The notes under the pieces were generated by a model that worked only from the letters and a program-made list of their open reading frames with translations, did no database searches and was not told the DNA's origin. From assembly GCA_003255065.1 (NCBI GenBank), contig QAOA01001603.1, forward strand, positions 105,910-169,909: 64,000 bases of DNA, given 5' to 3'. Every line of letters begins with the position of its first letter. Position 1 is the stretch's first letter. Source of the DNA: Cercis canadensis (lineage: Eukaryota; Streptophyta; Magnoliopsida; Fabales; Fabaceae). A program made the position numbers and the translations under genes. This document shows, piece after piece, positions 1 through 10,839 of this stretch.

Positions 1-480
1 AGATTATAAGCATTCTCATTTTTTTCCATATGTTTAAGAGCACAAATATTATTCAATGCAATATTTAATGTATGCACCATATAAGAGATCCAAAATATGG
101 ATAGTTATTCAACTTCAATAATTAAACCAATAGCCTTACAAACTGGGACATTGTTAGTGATAATTTACACCACATTGTTTTGGTCAACCTCCTGAATTAC
201 AAATCTTATCAATTGAGCAATATAATTTTTATCTTTATATTCTGTAGAACCATCAATAACTCTAAAAAAACATAAGATCACCATCAGAAGCAGCCATAAA
301 ATTAATTAGTAGCATCCTTTGAACATCAGTCCACCCATTATTCACTATATTTAACCATTTCTCCTTTCAAATCTCTTTAATTGGTAGTATTAATCTCTTA
401 ACATTTGTCATCTCTCTTTGCTACAAAGTAATTCTTAATGCATTGTAACCAAGAGGCACAAAATCAAAAATAATGTTATT
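1..480 (-). pseudogene. Decayed hAT transposase fragment (DUF659 region)
   Basis: Read on the minus strand, this stretch translates into a recognisable but broken hAT-type transposase. Pieces in order are a segment like DGWTDVQRRPLINFMAAS (around 350-290), a segment like FRVIDGSTEYKDKNY (around 270-220), then VVQIITNN and VCKAIGLIIEVE (around 180-100), and FW-x4-MVHTLNIALNNI (around 90-40). These match the DUF659 part of plant hAT transposases. Stop codons and small frame changes interrupt it, so it cannot make a working transposase. The element continues beyond the left edge of the window. No terminal inverted repeat is visible here. Family assignment rests on motif recognition, with no search run. 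Confidence 0.75.
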
Positions 481-1301
481 TGTACACATTTAAAATGCAT
501 TTATGTAATGAATATTACGTGCGAGATTAAAAGACAAACGAGTTGAATAAGACATAATAACATTGCTTTATTGTTTTGGTGCAATAGAGCTTTCAACCCA
601 AAAAGAAGGGAAAGAAAGAAGGGGGGAGGTGGGGGGAAAAGAATTCATGGCAAAAGAAAAGTAATAATTATTGTTATCTAAATATTTGAAAAGTCAAGTC
701 CTATTGATTATATTATTTATATACAATTATGTCTAACTATTAAAAATATGACAATAAACATTACCAAATAAAATTATGTGACAATAAATGTATTATTATT
801 TTTTATTTTTTTGGTAATAAAAAATAACATTGCTTTATTTATAAAAGAGATGATTAAATATTTTGACTTCAAATTGACCACATACTTAATAACATTGGTT
901 GTAATCACTCAAATTAAAACTTACAGATAAATATATTACTAATTTTTAATTATTAAACATGTGACATTAAATATGCACAAATCCTTATATTTTTCTTATA
1001 GACTTTGTCAAAATATATTAATTGATTTTTTGCTAATTTTGTATTTATGGACTTGTTTGCAAATATGCTTGAACATTTTTTCCTCTTTGCAAAAACTACG
1101 TATTTCACCCAAATATGGGTTCAAGTTTCGTAACAGGTGGATTCTATTCTGCCTCACGTGTGGCTAAAAACGAAAAAAAAATTGGGAGTTTAATTTCTTA
1201 ACTAGGTAGACTGCATCCGTGGTTGTTTGATTCCATGATCCATAATCTTGTTCCGTTCTGTACTATCCTCATCTCTCTGTGACTCTAACCGTATTCCCCA
1301 A
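481..1301. other. AT-rich spacer upstream of the dioxygenase gene
   Basis: No gene is recognisable. The stretch contains homopolymer runs and a purine-rich patch near 600-650. It presumably includes the promoter and 5' UTR of the downstream dioxygenase, but I see no motif I would defend as a TATA box or regulatory element. Confidence 0.5.
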
Positions 1302-3948
1302 ATGGAAGTAGCCGGCGAACGCATCAGAGTCCAAGCTCTAGCTCAATCGGGTCTATCTCAGGTTCCGACCCAATACATTCAACCCCCTCAGAACCGACCC
1401 GTTCATAATAGCCCACCCACCGCCGCAACCTCCTCAAGCTCCGGCGATCACAGTTTTCCCTATACTGATGCCGATATTCCGGTTATCGATCTGTTCGGGT
1501 TCGACCCTAATTACATGGGCCCGGTTCGGGAATCAATTGGGAGGGTGTGCCGGGAATGGGGCGCCTTTCATGTCAAAAACCACGGCGTCCCGGTGACTCT
1601 TCTCGATGACATCAGGCGCGTAGGTCTCACTTTCTTCAACGACTGTCCTATCCCGGAGAAGCTCCGATACGCCTGCGATTCCAGCTCCGCCGCCACGGAA
1701 GGCTACGGGAGCCGGATGCTCGTCAGCTCGGAACAGCAGCAAAACGACACCGTCCAGGTCTTGGATTGGAGGGACTACTTCGATCACCATACATTTCCCC
1801 TTTCTCGTCGCAACCCCTCTCGCTGGCCCCAGTTTCCTTCTGATTACAGAGAAGTGGTGGCTAAGTACAGTGATGAGATGAAGGTTCTGGCTCAGAAATT
1901 GTTGGCCTTGATCTCTGAAAGCTTAGGCTTGAGGTCCTCTTGCATTGAAGAAGCAGTTGGGGATTTCTACCAGAACATAACTATCAGCTATTACCCTCCA
2001 TGTCCTCAACCTGAACTGACTCTTGGTCTGCAAGCTCACTCTGATATGGGTGCCATTACACTTTTGATCCAAGATGATGTTAGGGGACTTCAGGTTCTAA
2101 AGGATGGGGACAAATGGGTCACTGTGCAGCCTCTTTCAGATGCCATTCTTGTTCTACTGGCTGACCAAACTGAGGTAACCATCAATTAATCTCCCTCATT
2201 TTATTTGACTATGCATTAATTTAATGTTTTGGTACCGTTTGAAGTAATTAGAATCAGAATGACTCCTGGACTAATCAGTATTAGCTATTGAGAAGTAATT
2301 TGGCTAAATAGTATATCAAACTGTATCTGGCTCTGGCCTTTTTTCAATGTGCTGTGTAGAGAGTTAAAAGCAGTTTTTCTTTTCAGCAAAGCATGTTTAG
2401 GTGCCTTTTACTGAAGCATTTCTTGAAAAATTTGAAATTTCTAAGCACGGGTAAACAGGCTCTTGGTCATCTTCTTGATGGAAATTTTTGTTCTTTTTTC
2501 TAGTTAAGTAGGTTATTCATATGATTGGGACCAGAAAAACAGGGCTATAATATGCTTAATCTATGCTGTGCATGGAGACACCCTCTTGTTCAAAGGTTGT
2601 TGGCTGCTTGTCATTGGCCATATTAAATCATAAAGCAAAATGATTACTTGAAGTTACGGAGGGAGCATGACAAAGTAATTTATGTAATCAGGAGGAATGG
2701 ATGCCAATATGCTCCAAAGTCTTCTCTTTTGTTAGATTTTGTTTTCTTTTCATCTAGGGCTGTCTAAATGGAAAATATGTAGGATGAGCTTTTTGAACTG
2801 ATTATTAAGGTCAGGGACTCAGTCATATGTGGATTACATGGTGGTCCAGTCTAACACCAGAGCAAAAACTTAGCAGCCTCTTAATCTCCAAAGCTGCAAC
2901 CTTTAGACCCTTATGAATCCATTATTTGGTTTCTTAATTTTATCTGCCTATTTTGTTGCAACCTTCATCAAATGTTCTTTCCAGGTGGATCCAGATTGAA
3001 AATGCTTTCTTTGTTGGAATCAGTAATAAATTAAGGTCAGAATTTGGGTTAGTATTTAAACCATTCTTTGAGATGTGATGTAATGATCTCCGCATTTAGC
3101 TGTTGCTATTTGAGATGTGGTGATCCTTAATCTACCTCATGTATTGCACTGATGTGCTGTTCTGTGCTGAGGGATTTGGGAAAGTAATTTCAAGGATTAT
3201 GTAGCACAGTCTCTGTGAGGACTTGCTGGTAAATGTGCCTGAACTAGTCTGAATGTTGACTGAGGCCTGAGTAAATTTGTTGGTTTCTTGGACAAAAATG
3301 AGTATCAGAATCCACCCCCCACCCTTTTTTCCCCTTTGTTTGATTGCTACATTACTTCCCTTTATACTATATTACCATGTCTTTTGATTGATTATATATG
3401 TAAAGACCATAAATGCTAAAGACCAAGAAAAGTATGTTGAATAAGAGATCTCCTTCTCCTTGGTTTTTGAATATTCAGTATCCGGTAAAGTACCTTTTCT
3501 TATTCACCATTTTCCATGTTGCAAGTGTTCTACAATGTAGTTACTTAACTGTGGATTGCAATGTTGTGATTTGTGTATGTTTTTCTGCTAAAACATTCAC
3601 TAATGAAAGCGAAGTATTACCGAAGTTAGTTTTATTTGAACAAGAGCAACATGTGATATTATGCAATTTCTTCTTTAACTAAAATTCACTTGGCTTCAGA
3701 TTATAACAAACGGGAGGTACAGGAGCTGCGAGCATAGGGCCATTACTAATTCCAATCGGGCAAGGCTCTCTGTGGCAACATTTCATGACCCTGCTAAAAC
3801 AGTCAAGATCTCCCCTGCTTCTGAACTGGTTAATGAATCGTCACCTGCTAAATACCGGGGAGTTGTTTATGGAGACTATGTGTCGTCATGGTATACCAAA
3901 GGTCCCGAAGGAAAACGAAATCTTGACTCACTTCTCCTGGATTCTTAG
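1302..3948 (+). CDS. 2-oxoglutarate/Fe(II)-dependent dioxygenase, JOX/LDOX-like clade
   Basis: Two coding exons, 1302-2174 and 3700-3948, separated by a GT-AG intron in phase 0, give 373 residues, a normal length for this family. The first in-frame ATG is at 1302 (MEVAGERIRVQALAQSG). The N-terminal DIOX_N domain (about residues 60-170, IPVIDL, CREWGAFHVKNHG) is followed by the catalytic jelly-roll. The iron ligands are visible as H246 and D248 (QAHSDMG) and H303 (CEHRAITN, in exon 2), with the 2-oxoglutarate-binding R313 and S315 (RLS). The N-terminal VQALAQSGL and the C-terminal KGPEGKRNLDSLL resemble plant jasmonate-induced oxygenase and leucoanthocyanidin-dioxygenase-like proteins, which hydroxylate hormones or flavonoids in the cytosol. 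The true substrate cannot be read from sequence. No lesion is seen. Confidence 0.9.
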
Positions 3949-4524
3949 GCTGTCATGTTTTTTCACCCGGCCTCAATGCTAATTGCTTCAACTTTGTATG
4001 TATTTGATTCAACATATATCCCATAGTGGGAATCACTAGTTACAAATTTGCTATGGTTTGCCATTGTCACTCGAACAGTGACAGTACTCACAGGAAGGGG
4101 GAGTTGTATCTTGACAATTCTTTGAAGAAAAACAAATAAAAAGAATTTGAATAATCACGAGTTTTGGATCTAACATTCCAAATAGTTTTTTTTTTTTTGT
4201 TTAATTTATTTTGGCTAATATTACATTGCAAGGTTATTTAGTTACTAATCTTTCTGACACAGCATGCTTTAGTGCTGGTTTTTAAAACTTTTATCCCAAA
4301 CTTTGTAAGCGTACTCGTTTTACAATTGAATTCCTTAGAGTAAAATAACAAGTACAGAAAATAGAGAATTGTCATTAACATAACCAAAGATCATCTTTAC
4401 AGCACAAAGGTACGCAGAAGAAAGTAGATATATGCCCACCAAATGTTCTACAAAATTCCTAAAAGACTTTCTCCGCAGGTCCCTAATCCTAAGCACATCG
4501 CAACATAGAAAATGAATAATAGAA
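3949..4524. other. Convergent 3' spacer
   Basis: This lies between the stop codons of the plus-strand dioxygenase and the minus-strand dUTPase. It must hold both 3' UTRs. It contains a T-run near 4187-4198 and no further coding signal. Confidence 0.5.
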
Positions 4525-5226
4525 TCAAACACCGGTGGAGCCAAAACCACCTTCACCTCTCACAGTGGAATCCAAGTCCTCAACCTCCAAAACCTCCGGA
4601 GTCATGATCCTCTCTATAATCAGCTGCGCAATCCTCTCACCCACTTTCACTTCAAAATCAGCATCAGAATGATTGAACAATATCACCCCAACTGGACCCC
4701 TATAATCTGCATCGATCACGCCCGCACCCACATCGATTGAATGCTTCCAAGCCAAGCCCGATCGTGGCGCTGCAAAACCAAAGAAACTGAAATAATTAAA
4801 ATTGTTTAAATTATTATTTTTCTCAACTTGAAAAGAAAAATTCAAAGTACCAATTCGTGCATAGGTTCCCTCAGGGATCGAAATGCTCAGATCAGTTGGT
4901 ACCAGTGCCTTCCCTCTTGCCGGCACCTTAGTCTCCGCCGCGCTACAACCAATCGCCCAAACCACACATTAACCAACAATCTTTTTGAAGAAAAACGAAT
5001 ACAAAATAGAAAAAATCGGGGCTCTGGATTACCTAGAGAGATCGTAGCCAGCAGAAAGAGGAGAAGCCCTAGAAGGTAAAACGGCCTTTTCAGAGAGCTT
5101 CTTCACTTTCAGAAGTGGCGCTAGGTTTTGGGGGGCCTCCGCGACGCCGTTTTGATGAAGCTTTTGGATCTTCGGCAATGGCTCTTGGACCTCTGAACCG
5201 TTGCTCTGCAACTCTGCTTGGACCAT
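4525..5226 (-). CDS. DUT1: Deoxyuridine triphosphatase (dUTPase)
   Basis: Three exons on the minus strand, 5226-5033, 4942-4851 and 4769-4525, join in frame through GT-AG introns to give 176 residues. The enzyme hydrolyses dUTP to dUMP and pyrophosphate, keeping uracil out of DNA and supplying dTMP synthesis. All five trimeric dUTPase motifs are visible: SAGYDLSSA (motif 1), [12 protein letters not shown] (motif 2), [17 protein letters not shown] (motif 3), [11 protein letters not shown] (motif 4) and the glycine-rich [10 protein letters not shown] (motif 5) at the extreme C-terminus. I chose ATG 5226 ([10 protein letters not shown]) because it fits the short N-terminus of plant dUTPases; an in-frame ATG at 5358 would add 44 residues but overlaps a promoter-like E2F site. 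The spacer upstream carries E2F and site II motifs, consistent with S-phase expression. Confidence 0.95.
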
Positions 5227-5338
5227 TCTGGGAACACGAAAAAACAAGCGGCAAAGGCAAAATGGAAAGGTAATGGTATGATGAGACGGAGAAGAAAGAG
5301 TTGGGCTTATATAAATGGAGAATTTTGCTACTCTGATG

Positions 5339-5355
5339 GCGCCAAGTTTTCCCGC
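5339..5355. promoter_or_regulatory. E2F-type sites in the dUTPase promoter
   Basis: TTTCCCGC at 5348-5355 is an exact match to the E2F/DP consensus TTTSSCGC and sits 122 bases upstream of the dUTPase start codon. Immediately beside it, TGGCGCC at 5339-5345 is a second, imperfect E2F-like core. dUTPase is a classic S-phase gene, so the placement makes sense. Function is inferred. Confidence 0.6.
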
Positions 5356-5437
5356 CATTTTCCCCCACGATGCTTGGATTTCGGAGTGCTGTTACTTACG
5401 AATCGTGACCTCAAAAACTCGCTGGCTAACTGCAACA

Positions 5438-5510
5438 TGAGTGGGCCCCAGTATGATCAATGAGCTGGGCTCATCGTTGGGCCTCCTGCCCCCATTAGAA
5501 GGCCCACATT
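5438..5510. promoter_or_regulatory. Cluster of TGGGCC/T (site II) elements upstream of dUTPase
   Basis: Within about 70 bases there are GTGGGCCCC, CTGGGCTC, TTGGGCCTC and AGGCCCACA. TGGGCC/T site II motifs are bound by TCP factors and are common in promoters of plant genes expressed in dividing cells. The cluster lies just upstream of the E2F sites. Confidence 0.5.
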
Positions 5511-8500
5511 ACTATTTTAAGCTTTTAACTAGATACCAAGGCCCTGTTTCTTTTTCGAGAAAAAAAAAAATGAAAGAGGGCTGAAATGTAAATGTTCTTT
5601 ATTTTTTGTTAAGAAAGGGGAGGGAAAAAAAAAATTCTTTGTATAAATATTCTTACTCTTAATTATTGCAAATTTGATTACATAACATCTATTGATGGGT
5701 TTGGATGGTTTCATATTTGTTTAAGAACAAGGGGAAAAGTCAGATTCTTTACAAAATGTCACCTAAAAAAACAAATTGGAAGAGCGATGTCATTGATGTA
5801 GAAGGGAATAACAACTATATTCCATGAAGAATATAATAAGAGTTGAGTCCAACCAAGGCAGTTTTAAGTCTTTAAGAACAGCAATCTGTTTGACATTGTA
5901 AGAAAAAACAAAGAAAGAAGCAACGCGAATTTGCAAACAGAAAATCTTAAATAGATTTCTTTCTTTTACTTCCTTCAACAAGCAACACTTCTAACTAGGT
6001 ACATGTCTTTTTGCGTGTTGGAGATGCTATTATGTCAATTCATAACTCGTAGTCAAACTTCAATAACAATTGAAAAGAAATATAGTATCATACTTGGTGA
6101 AAATTCGAAAAACTAGTTATGGCTAAGCCCACCTGCTCCAAGGAAGAAAAGGAAAGAAAAGATAGAGCAAGTAATGCTTTTTTAGATTAAAATACTTTTT
6201 CAGTCCTAGATGTCAATTTCGTAACAAATATGTATAACTTTATATTTTTAATTCTTTCTCAAACTAATTTTAGCACTAATCTTATAAATATTTGAAAATA
6301 TGAACAAATTAAATGATAATATATCATAGTAAGGACCTTATAAACCAACTGAAAAGCCAAGTTATTAATGCTTACCTAACTAACACATCATTAAGTATTG
6401 ATTTGTTACTCTATTATATTATAATAAGTTTTTCCCAATTTTTTTATATGAATGAATTTGTTCAAAGTTTGTACATTTACAATTATTAATATTCAATTTG
6501 GAACTGCATCATCCTCTTGATACCAATTGAAAATGTAACTTTTCTTTTAACTTTTTAATATACACATGTAATAAATCAAATTTGGTATAAAATTTACACA
6601 AATTAGTAGGATATATAGTAAATCAAATTCAAATATATGGTAACCTTTATTTGTAGAATTTTTATAAAATTATTTTTTTTTTGCTATAAGGGAGCGCAAT
6701 GTGCTAAAAAAAAATGAGAATGCAGAGCCTCTTAACATAAATCTCAAATTCTTATGATTAGAGGAGGTGTTACTAAAGTTACTAGTCATGGATTATAAAA
6801 TCACTTTTTTGGTTGTGATTAGTAGCTTTTGAATGATCAGTAGTTCCTCCTCAAACTAATCCAAGTTTGCTTATGTACAATAGCATTCACGAGGATTTCT
6901 TGCCACAACTTTCTAACAGATGAAGTCAGGACAACAAGAATGGGAACACACAACTAGCTTACAAAGGGTGACTTGAAAAGGTAAAATAAGGTCAATAACT
7001 TGTGAGGGAAACAAAGTATGGCGTGCGTGGAAGAATGCCTTAAGCAATTATAGTTTTACAAGCATTACAATTACAATGTCAATACTTGAGGCACCATTAA
7101 TTGCGAACAACAAATGACATTCAATGTCTTTTAGCACAAGAGTCAAGTCGGTGGGCACCAACTCCCGCTGGCAAATAACACCTATTTTTTCTACGTGTTT
7201 TAGGCTTAGAATGTGACATTTTTTCGAACTATTTAAACACAATCTATGATCAACTGGCATTTTTCAAAAGCATTTGGTGTGTTGCACAGGGCCATGATGG
7301 GCATATTCCACACCATAAAAGAAGAAAACTCACGAAACAAAACACACTGGTGCAAATGTCAACGGCAAGAAATCCCCACATGGCATTTAATTTATATGTC
7401 CCATTTTAAGGATGAACTTTGGGAGTCAATGATGATACTGCTACAGATTATTAATGGCCTTCAACCAACTACTACACACAACACGTGCAATTTTAATAAA
7501 ATCAATACAAGAATTCAGTGTGGATTTGTCATGATACATGTTTGATCCAAACGTTAATGGCTCCCTCATGTCTCTCATTGCCTCTATTGACCATGTTGTG
7601 CCCGTTACTACATGTTTACATGCATAACACAGACTATGTATGGTGCAAAAATAACTGCACACTTTAACATAGACTTGTAAAACCATGACAAACACAATAA
7701 CCATTTTTACTATAAAATAATCATGTGAGTGTCTTTATTTGTTTAATCTTCGAATGGTTCTGCTTGCTGCTACTATTTGTTCGCTGACTTTTGAGTCTAA
7801 GAACACACATTAAGTTATTGATTATTGAAACCAATTGTGAAGAAGAATGAAAAGAATGGAAAAACATGCACTTTGCAAGAGAAATTAAACCTTTTATCTT
7901 TTGTTGAGAGATGAAATTTTGATTAAAGCAACACATGATGATTAATAATGACATTTCCTTTTTCTGTTTCCCTTCTTTTTTTTTTTATCAGGTTGGCACT
8001 TTGCCACAAAAAATGAATATTTGATCCACCGATGTTTATCCTTTGAACTTTACCAATTATTCTAAGTTAAATCTGCTAAACTGTTCACTCAGACTTATTA
8101 AGAAAGATAAACTGTTCGGTTAAATTATTAGAATATAGATAAGTCAACTTCAATTTTCTTGTCCCTAGACGACCGTTTCATATATTTTTACTCTGCATTT
8201 CCCTGCCCTCAATTTATCTAAATAAGTAACTATCAAATTTTACATTTAAAATCATCCACATATTGACAAATCACATGACGTTGTCTCCTTTTTTGACAGT
8301 AGGAAACTCATTCACATGACAATGCATGAATAAGTGGATGTTACAGAAAATCAAACCTGTGACACGAGTTTGGACTTTTTCAGAATTATTATTTTATGTT
8401 AATGCCTTTCAATAGTTTAGTCAGAAAGGTTTACTTGCTTTTGGGTCACTAATTTTCATTTATTGGAGAAGAGACGATCAGACTAAGAGCTAAAGCAGAT

Positions 8501-9219
8501 TAGCAATAAACATATGCAGTTATGCAGACAGGGTGACATTACCTTCTTCAGAGATTCTGGCCTTGTGGAGTTGCAATCAAAACTAATGCAGCTCCAATTG
8601 TAAAAGGGTGTAACACAAGTGTGCTGCTACCAATGAATCAGGAAACAAAGAGGAAGAATCCTTTCACAAAAAAGACCAGGTAAAATCACCAAATTTAGCA
8701 TGCAATTTAATGATACCACCTATCTGAATTGACCTCATGAAGATTGATTCAAAGTCCTTGTCATTTCAGTCTGATCAGTAAATGCATGATCATAAACCAC
8801 TATATTTTCCACATCTACCTCTCATTTTCTTCAGCTTTTGGCCCCACAATATATCACTACCTCCAAATCAAACACTTTTTAAGCTAAAACTGCATGATGA
8901 TTCCCACTTTCCCTTTCCTTTTACCTTTTCCCATGTTCTCTTTGCTTGTCTGAGCTTCAATTGAAGTTTCTCCTTCTGGGCAGCGCTAATTTTTTTCCCC
9001 TTTTTTCTACCAAACAAGTCAGAATGTGCTGTTGCTAGAATTTGTGTCTTGGTTCAATCTCCTTAGAATTGAAAGACAAGATTTTGTTTTGCCTATCCCC
9101 ATCTTGCAAGCCTTAAAATTAGTAACTTGCTCTTAGCTTCCATTGCTCAGTTGTAAACTTTAGGGTAACTTTTTTAATCTTCTATTGTCTACGCCACCAA
9201 AGAAGAAGAGAGCCACACC
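5511..9219. other. Long AT-rich intergenic spacer
   Basis: About 3.7 kb without a gene I can support. Open frames here (for example minus-strand 7048-7260 and plus-strand 7246-7545) overlap each other, begin without context and match no family I know. The last few hundred bases, with pyrimidine-rich tracts near 8800-9200, probably include the promoter and 5' UTR of the aspartic protease gene. Confidence 0.5.
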
Positions 9220-10839
9220 ATGGTCATAAAAGTTTCCCTTATACTAGTTCTTCTTTCAATTTTCCCTGACACTTTCAAGGCACACACTGAAGTTGATGAT
9301 CAAAACAATCACAATAACGATGCAACTCTCAGCAGCATCAAGTTTTCCAACTACCTGAGCTTTAATGCAGTCTCTTCTTCAAGAAGTTCTGGTTGTAACA
9401 CAAAGACAAAAAGTTCAGAATCAACCAAGCAGGCAATACTACACAAGGAAGAAGATGGAGATGCAGCTATATCAGCAAAGCCTCATGAACAATCAGTGAA
9501 GTTGCACCTAAAGCGCTGGCCAGTTAGCCAAGGGACCGAGTCTAAAGCATCTGCATTTGACTCTACGACGAGGGACTTGGCCAGAATTCAGATTCTTCAT
9601 AAAAGGATCGCAGAGAAAAAGAACCAAAACACCATGTCAAGGCTGAAGAAAGGGAGGGAGCAACCAGTATCTTCAACCACCTCCTTTTCAGGTAACCTCA
9701 TAGCGACATTAAAATCTGGGGCTAGTCTTGGCTCAGGAGAGTACTTTATGGATGTGTTTGTGGGTACACCTCCTAGAGTATTTTCATTGATACTTGATAC
9801 TGGTAGTGACCTCAACTGGATTCAATGTGTCCCTTGCTATGACTGTTTTGAGCAAAACGGACCCCATTATGATCCTAATGATTCTAGTTCTTTTAGGCAC
9901 ATAAACTGCCATGATCCCCACTGTCAATTGGTTTCCTCCCCTGACCCTCCTCAGCATTGCAACGCTGAAAACCAGACGTGTCCTTACTTCTATTGGTATG
10001 GAGATGGTTCAAATACAACAGGAGACTTTGCATTGGAAAAATTCACCATGAATCTCAGTAATCCTAGTGGGAGGCAAAACTTCAAACAGGTGGTGGACAT
10101 AATGTTTGGTTGTGGTCATTGGAATAGAGGGTTGTTTCATGGGGCTGCTGGGCTACTAGGACTAGGGAGAGGGCCTCTCTCATTCTCCTCACAGCTTCAA
10201 TCCATTTATGGGCACTCATTTTCTTATTGTCTTGTGGACATTAACAGCAATACAAGTATTAGCAGCAAGTTGATCTTTGGAGAGAACAAAGAGCTTTTGA
10301 ACCACCCCAATTTGAATTTCACTTCATTGGTTACAGGGAAAGAAAACCCAGATGACACATTTTACTATCTTCAGATAAAATCCATCATGGTTGGAGGAGA
10401 AGTGCTTGAAATTCCAGAAAAAATTTGGGATTTGTCATCAGAAGGTGCTGGTGGTACAATTATTGATTCAGGCACTACCATAACTTTTTTTCCTAACCCA
10501 GCTTATGATATTATCAGAGAGGCATTCAGGGAGAAAATCAAAGGGCTCCCAATTGAAGTGGATAATATATTAGATCTGTGTTACAATGCATCTGGAGTCC
10601 AGAAGATAGAGGTGCCTGAGTTTGGGATTCTATTTGCAGATGGAGCTGTATGGAATTTCCCTGTCGAAAATTATTTCTACCAATATGAAGCAGAAGGAGT
10701 TCTTTGTTTGGCAATTTTAGAGACTCCTCACTCTGCTCTTTCAATAATTGGGAATTACCTGCAGCAAAATTTTCACGTTGTGTATGATACAAACAAGTTT
10801 AGACTGGGATATTCTCCTACCAGGTGTGCTCAACTTTAA
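9220..10839 (+). CDS. Nepenthesin-type aspartic protease (A1B family)
   Basis: A single uninterrupted exon of 539 residues. The N-terminus (MVIKVSLILVLLSIFP) is a signal peptide, followed by a long prosegment (about 25-165). The two catalytic aspartates are D193 (LDTGSDLNW) and D416 (IIDSGTTITF). Between them lies the cysteine-rich nepenthesin-specific insert (CVPCYDCFEQNGPHYDP and CHDPHC, about residues 203-240), which distinguishes plant atypical A1B enzymes from pepsin-like ones. The C-terminus, GNYLQQNFHVVYD, is typical of the family. It is probably secreted or apoplastic and self-activated by removal of the prosegment. The substrate is unknown. The closest relatives I recall are Arabidopsis At2g42980 and At3g59080. 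Intronless structure is common in this family, so a retrocopy need not be assumed. No lesion is seen. Confidence 0.93.
   Translation: MVIKVSLILVLLSIFPDTFKAHTEVDDQNNHNNDATLSSIKFSNYLSFNAVSSSRSSGCNTKTKSSESTKQAILHKEEDGDAAISAKPHEQSVKLHLKRWPVSQGTESKASAFDSTTRDLARIQILHKRIAEKKNQNTMSRLKKGREQPVSSTTSFSGNLIATLKSGASLGSGEYFMDVFVGTPPRVFSLILDTGSDLNWIQCVPCYDCFEQNGPHYDPNDSSSFRHINCHDPHCQLVSSPDPPQHCNAENQTCPYFYWYGDGSNTTGDFALEKFTMNLSNPSGRQNFKQVVDIMFGCGHWNRGLFHGAAGLLGLGRGPLSFSSQLQSIYGHSFSYCLVDINSNTSISSKLIFGENKELLNHPNLNFTSLVTGKENPDDTFYYLQIKSIMVGGEVLEIPEKIWDLSSEGAGGTIIDSGTTITFFPNPAYDIIREAFREKIKGLPIEVDNILDLCYNASGVQKIEVPEFGILFADGAVWNFPVENYFYQYEAEGVLCLAILETPHSALSIIGNYLQQNFHVVYDTNKFRLGYSPTRCAQL

Noticed and set aside
4335-4556. 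Minus-strand ORF overlapping the dUTPase 3' end
   Set aside because: It lies in the 3' UTR of dUTPase and overlaps its last codons in another frame; no independent support.
7048-7704. Overlapping open frames of 70-99 codons in the 5.5-9.2 kb spacer
   Set aside because: They overlap on both strands, lack family similarity and have no splice or codon context; most likely chance frames.
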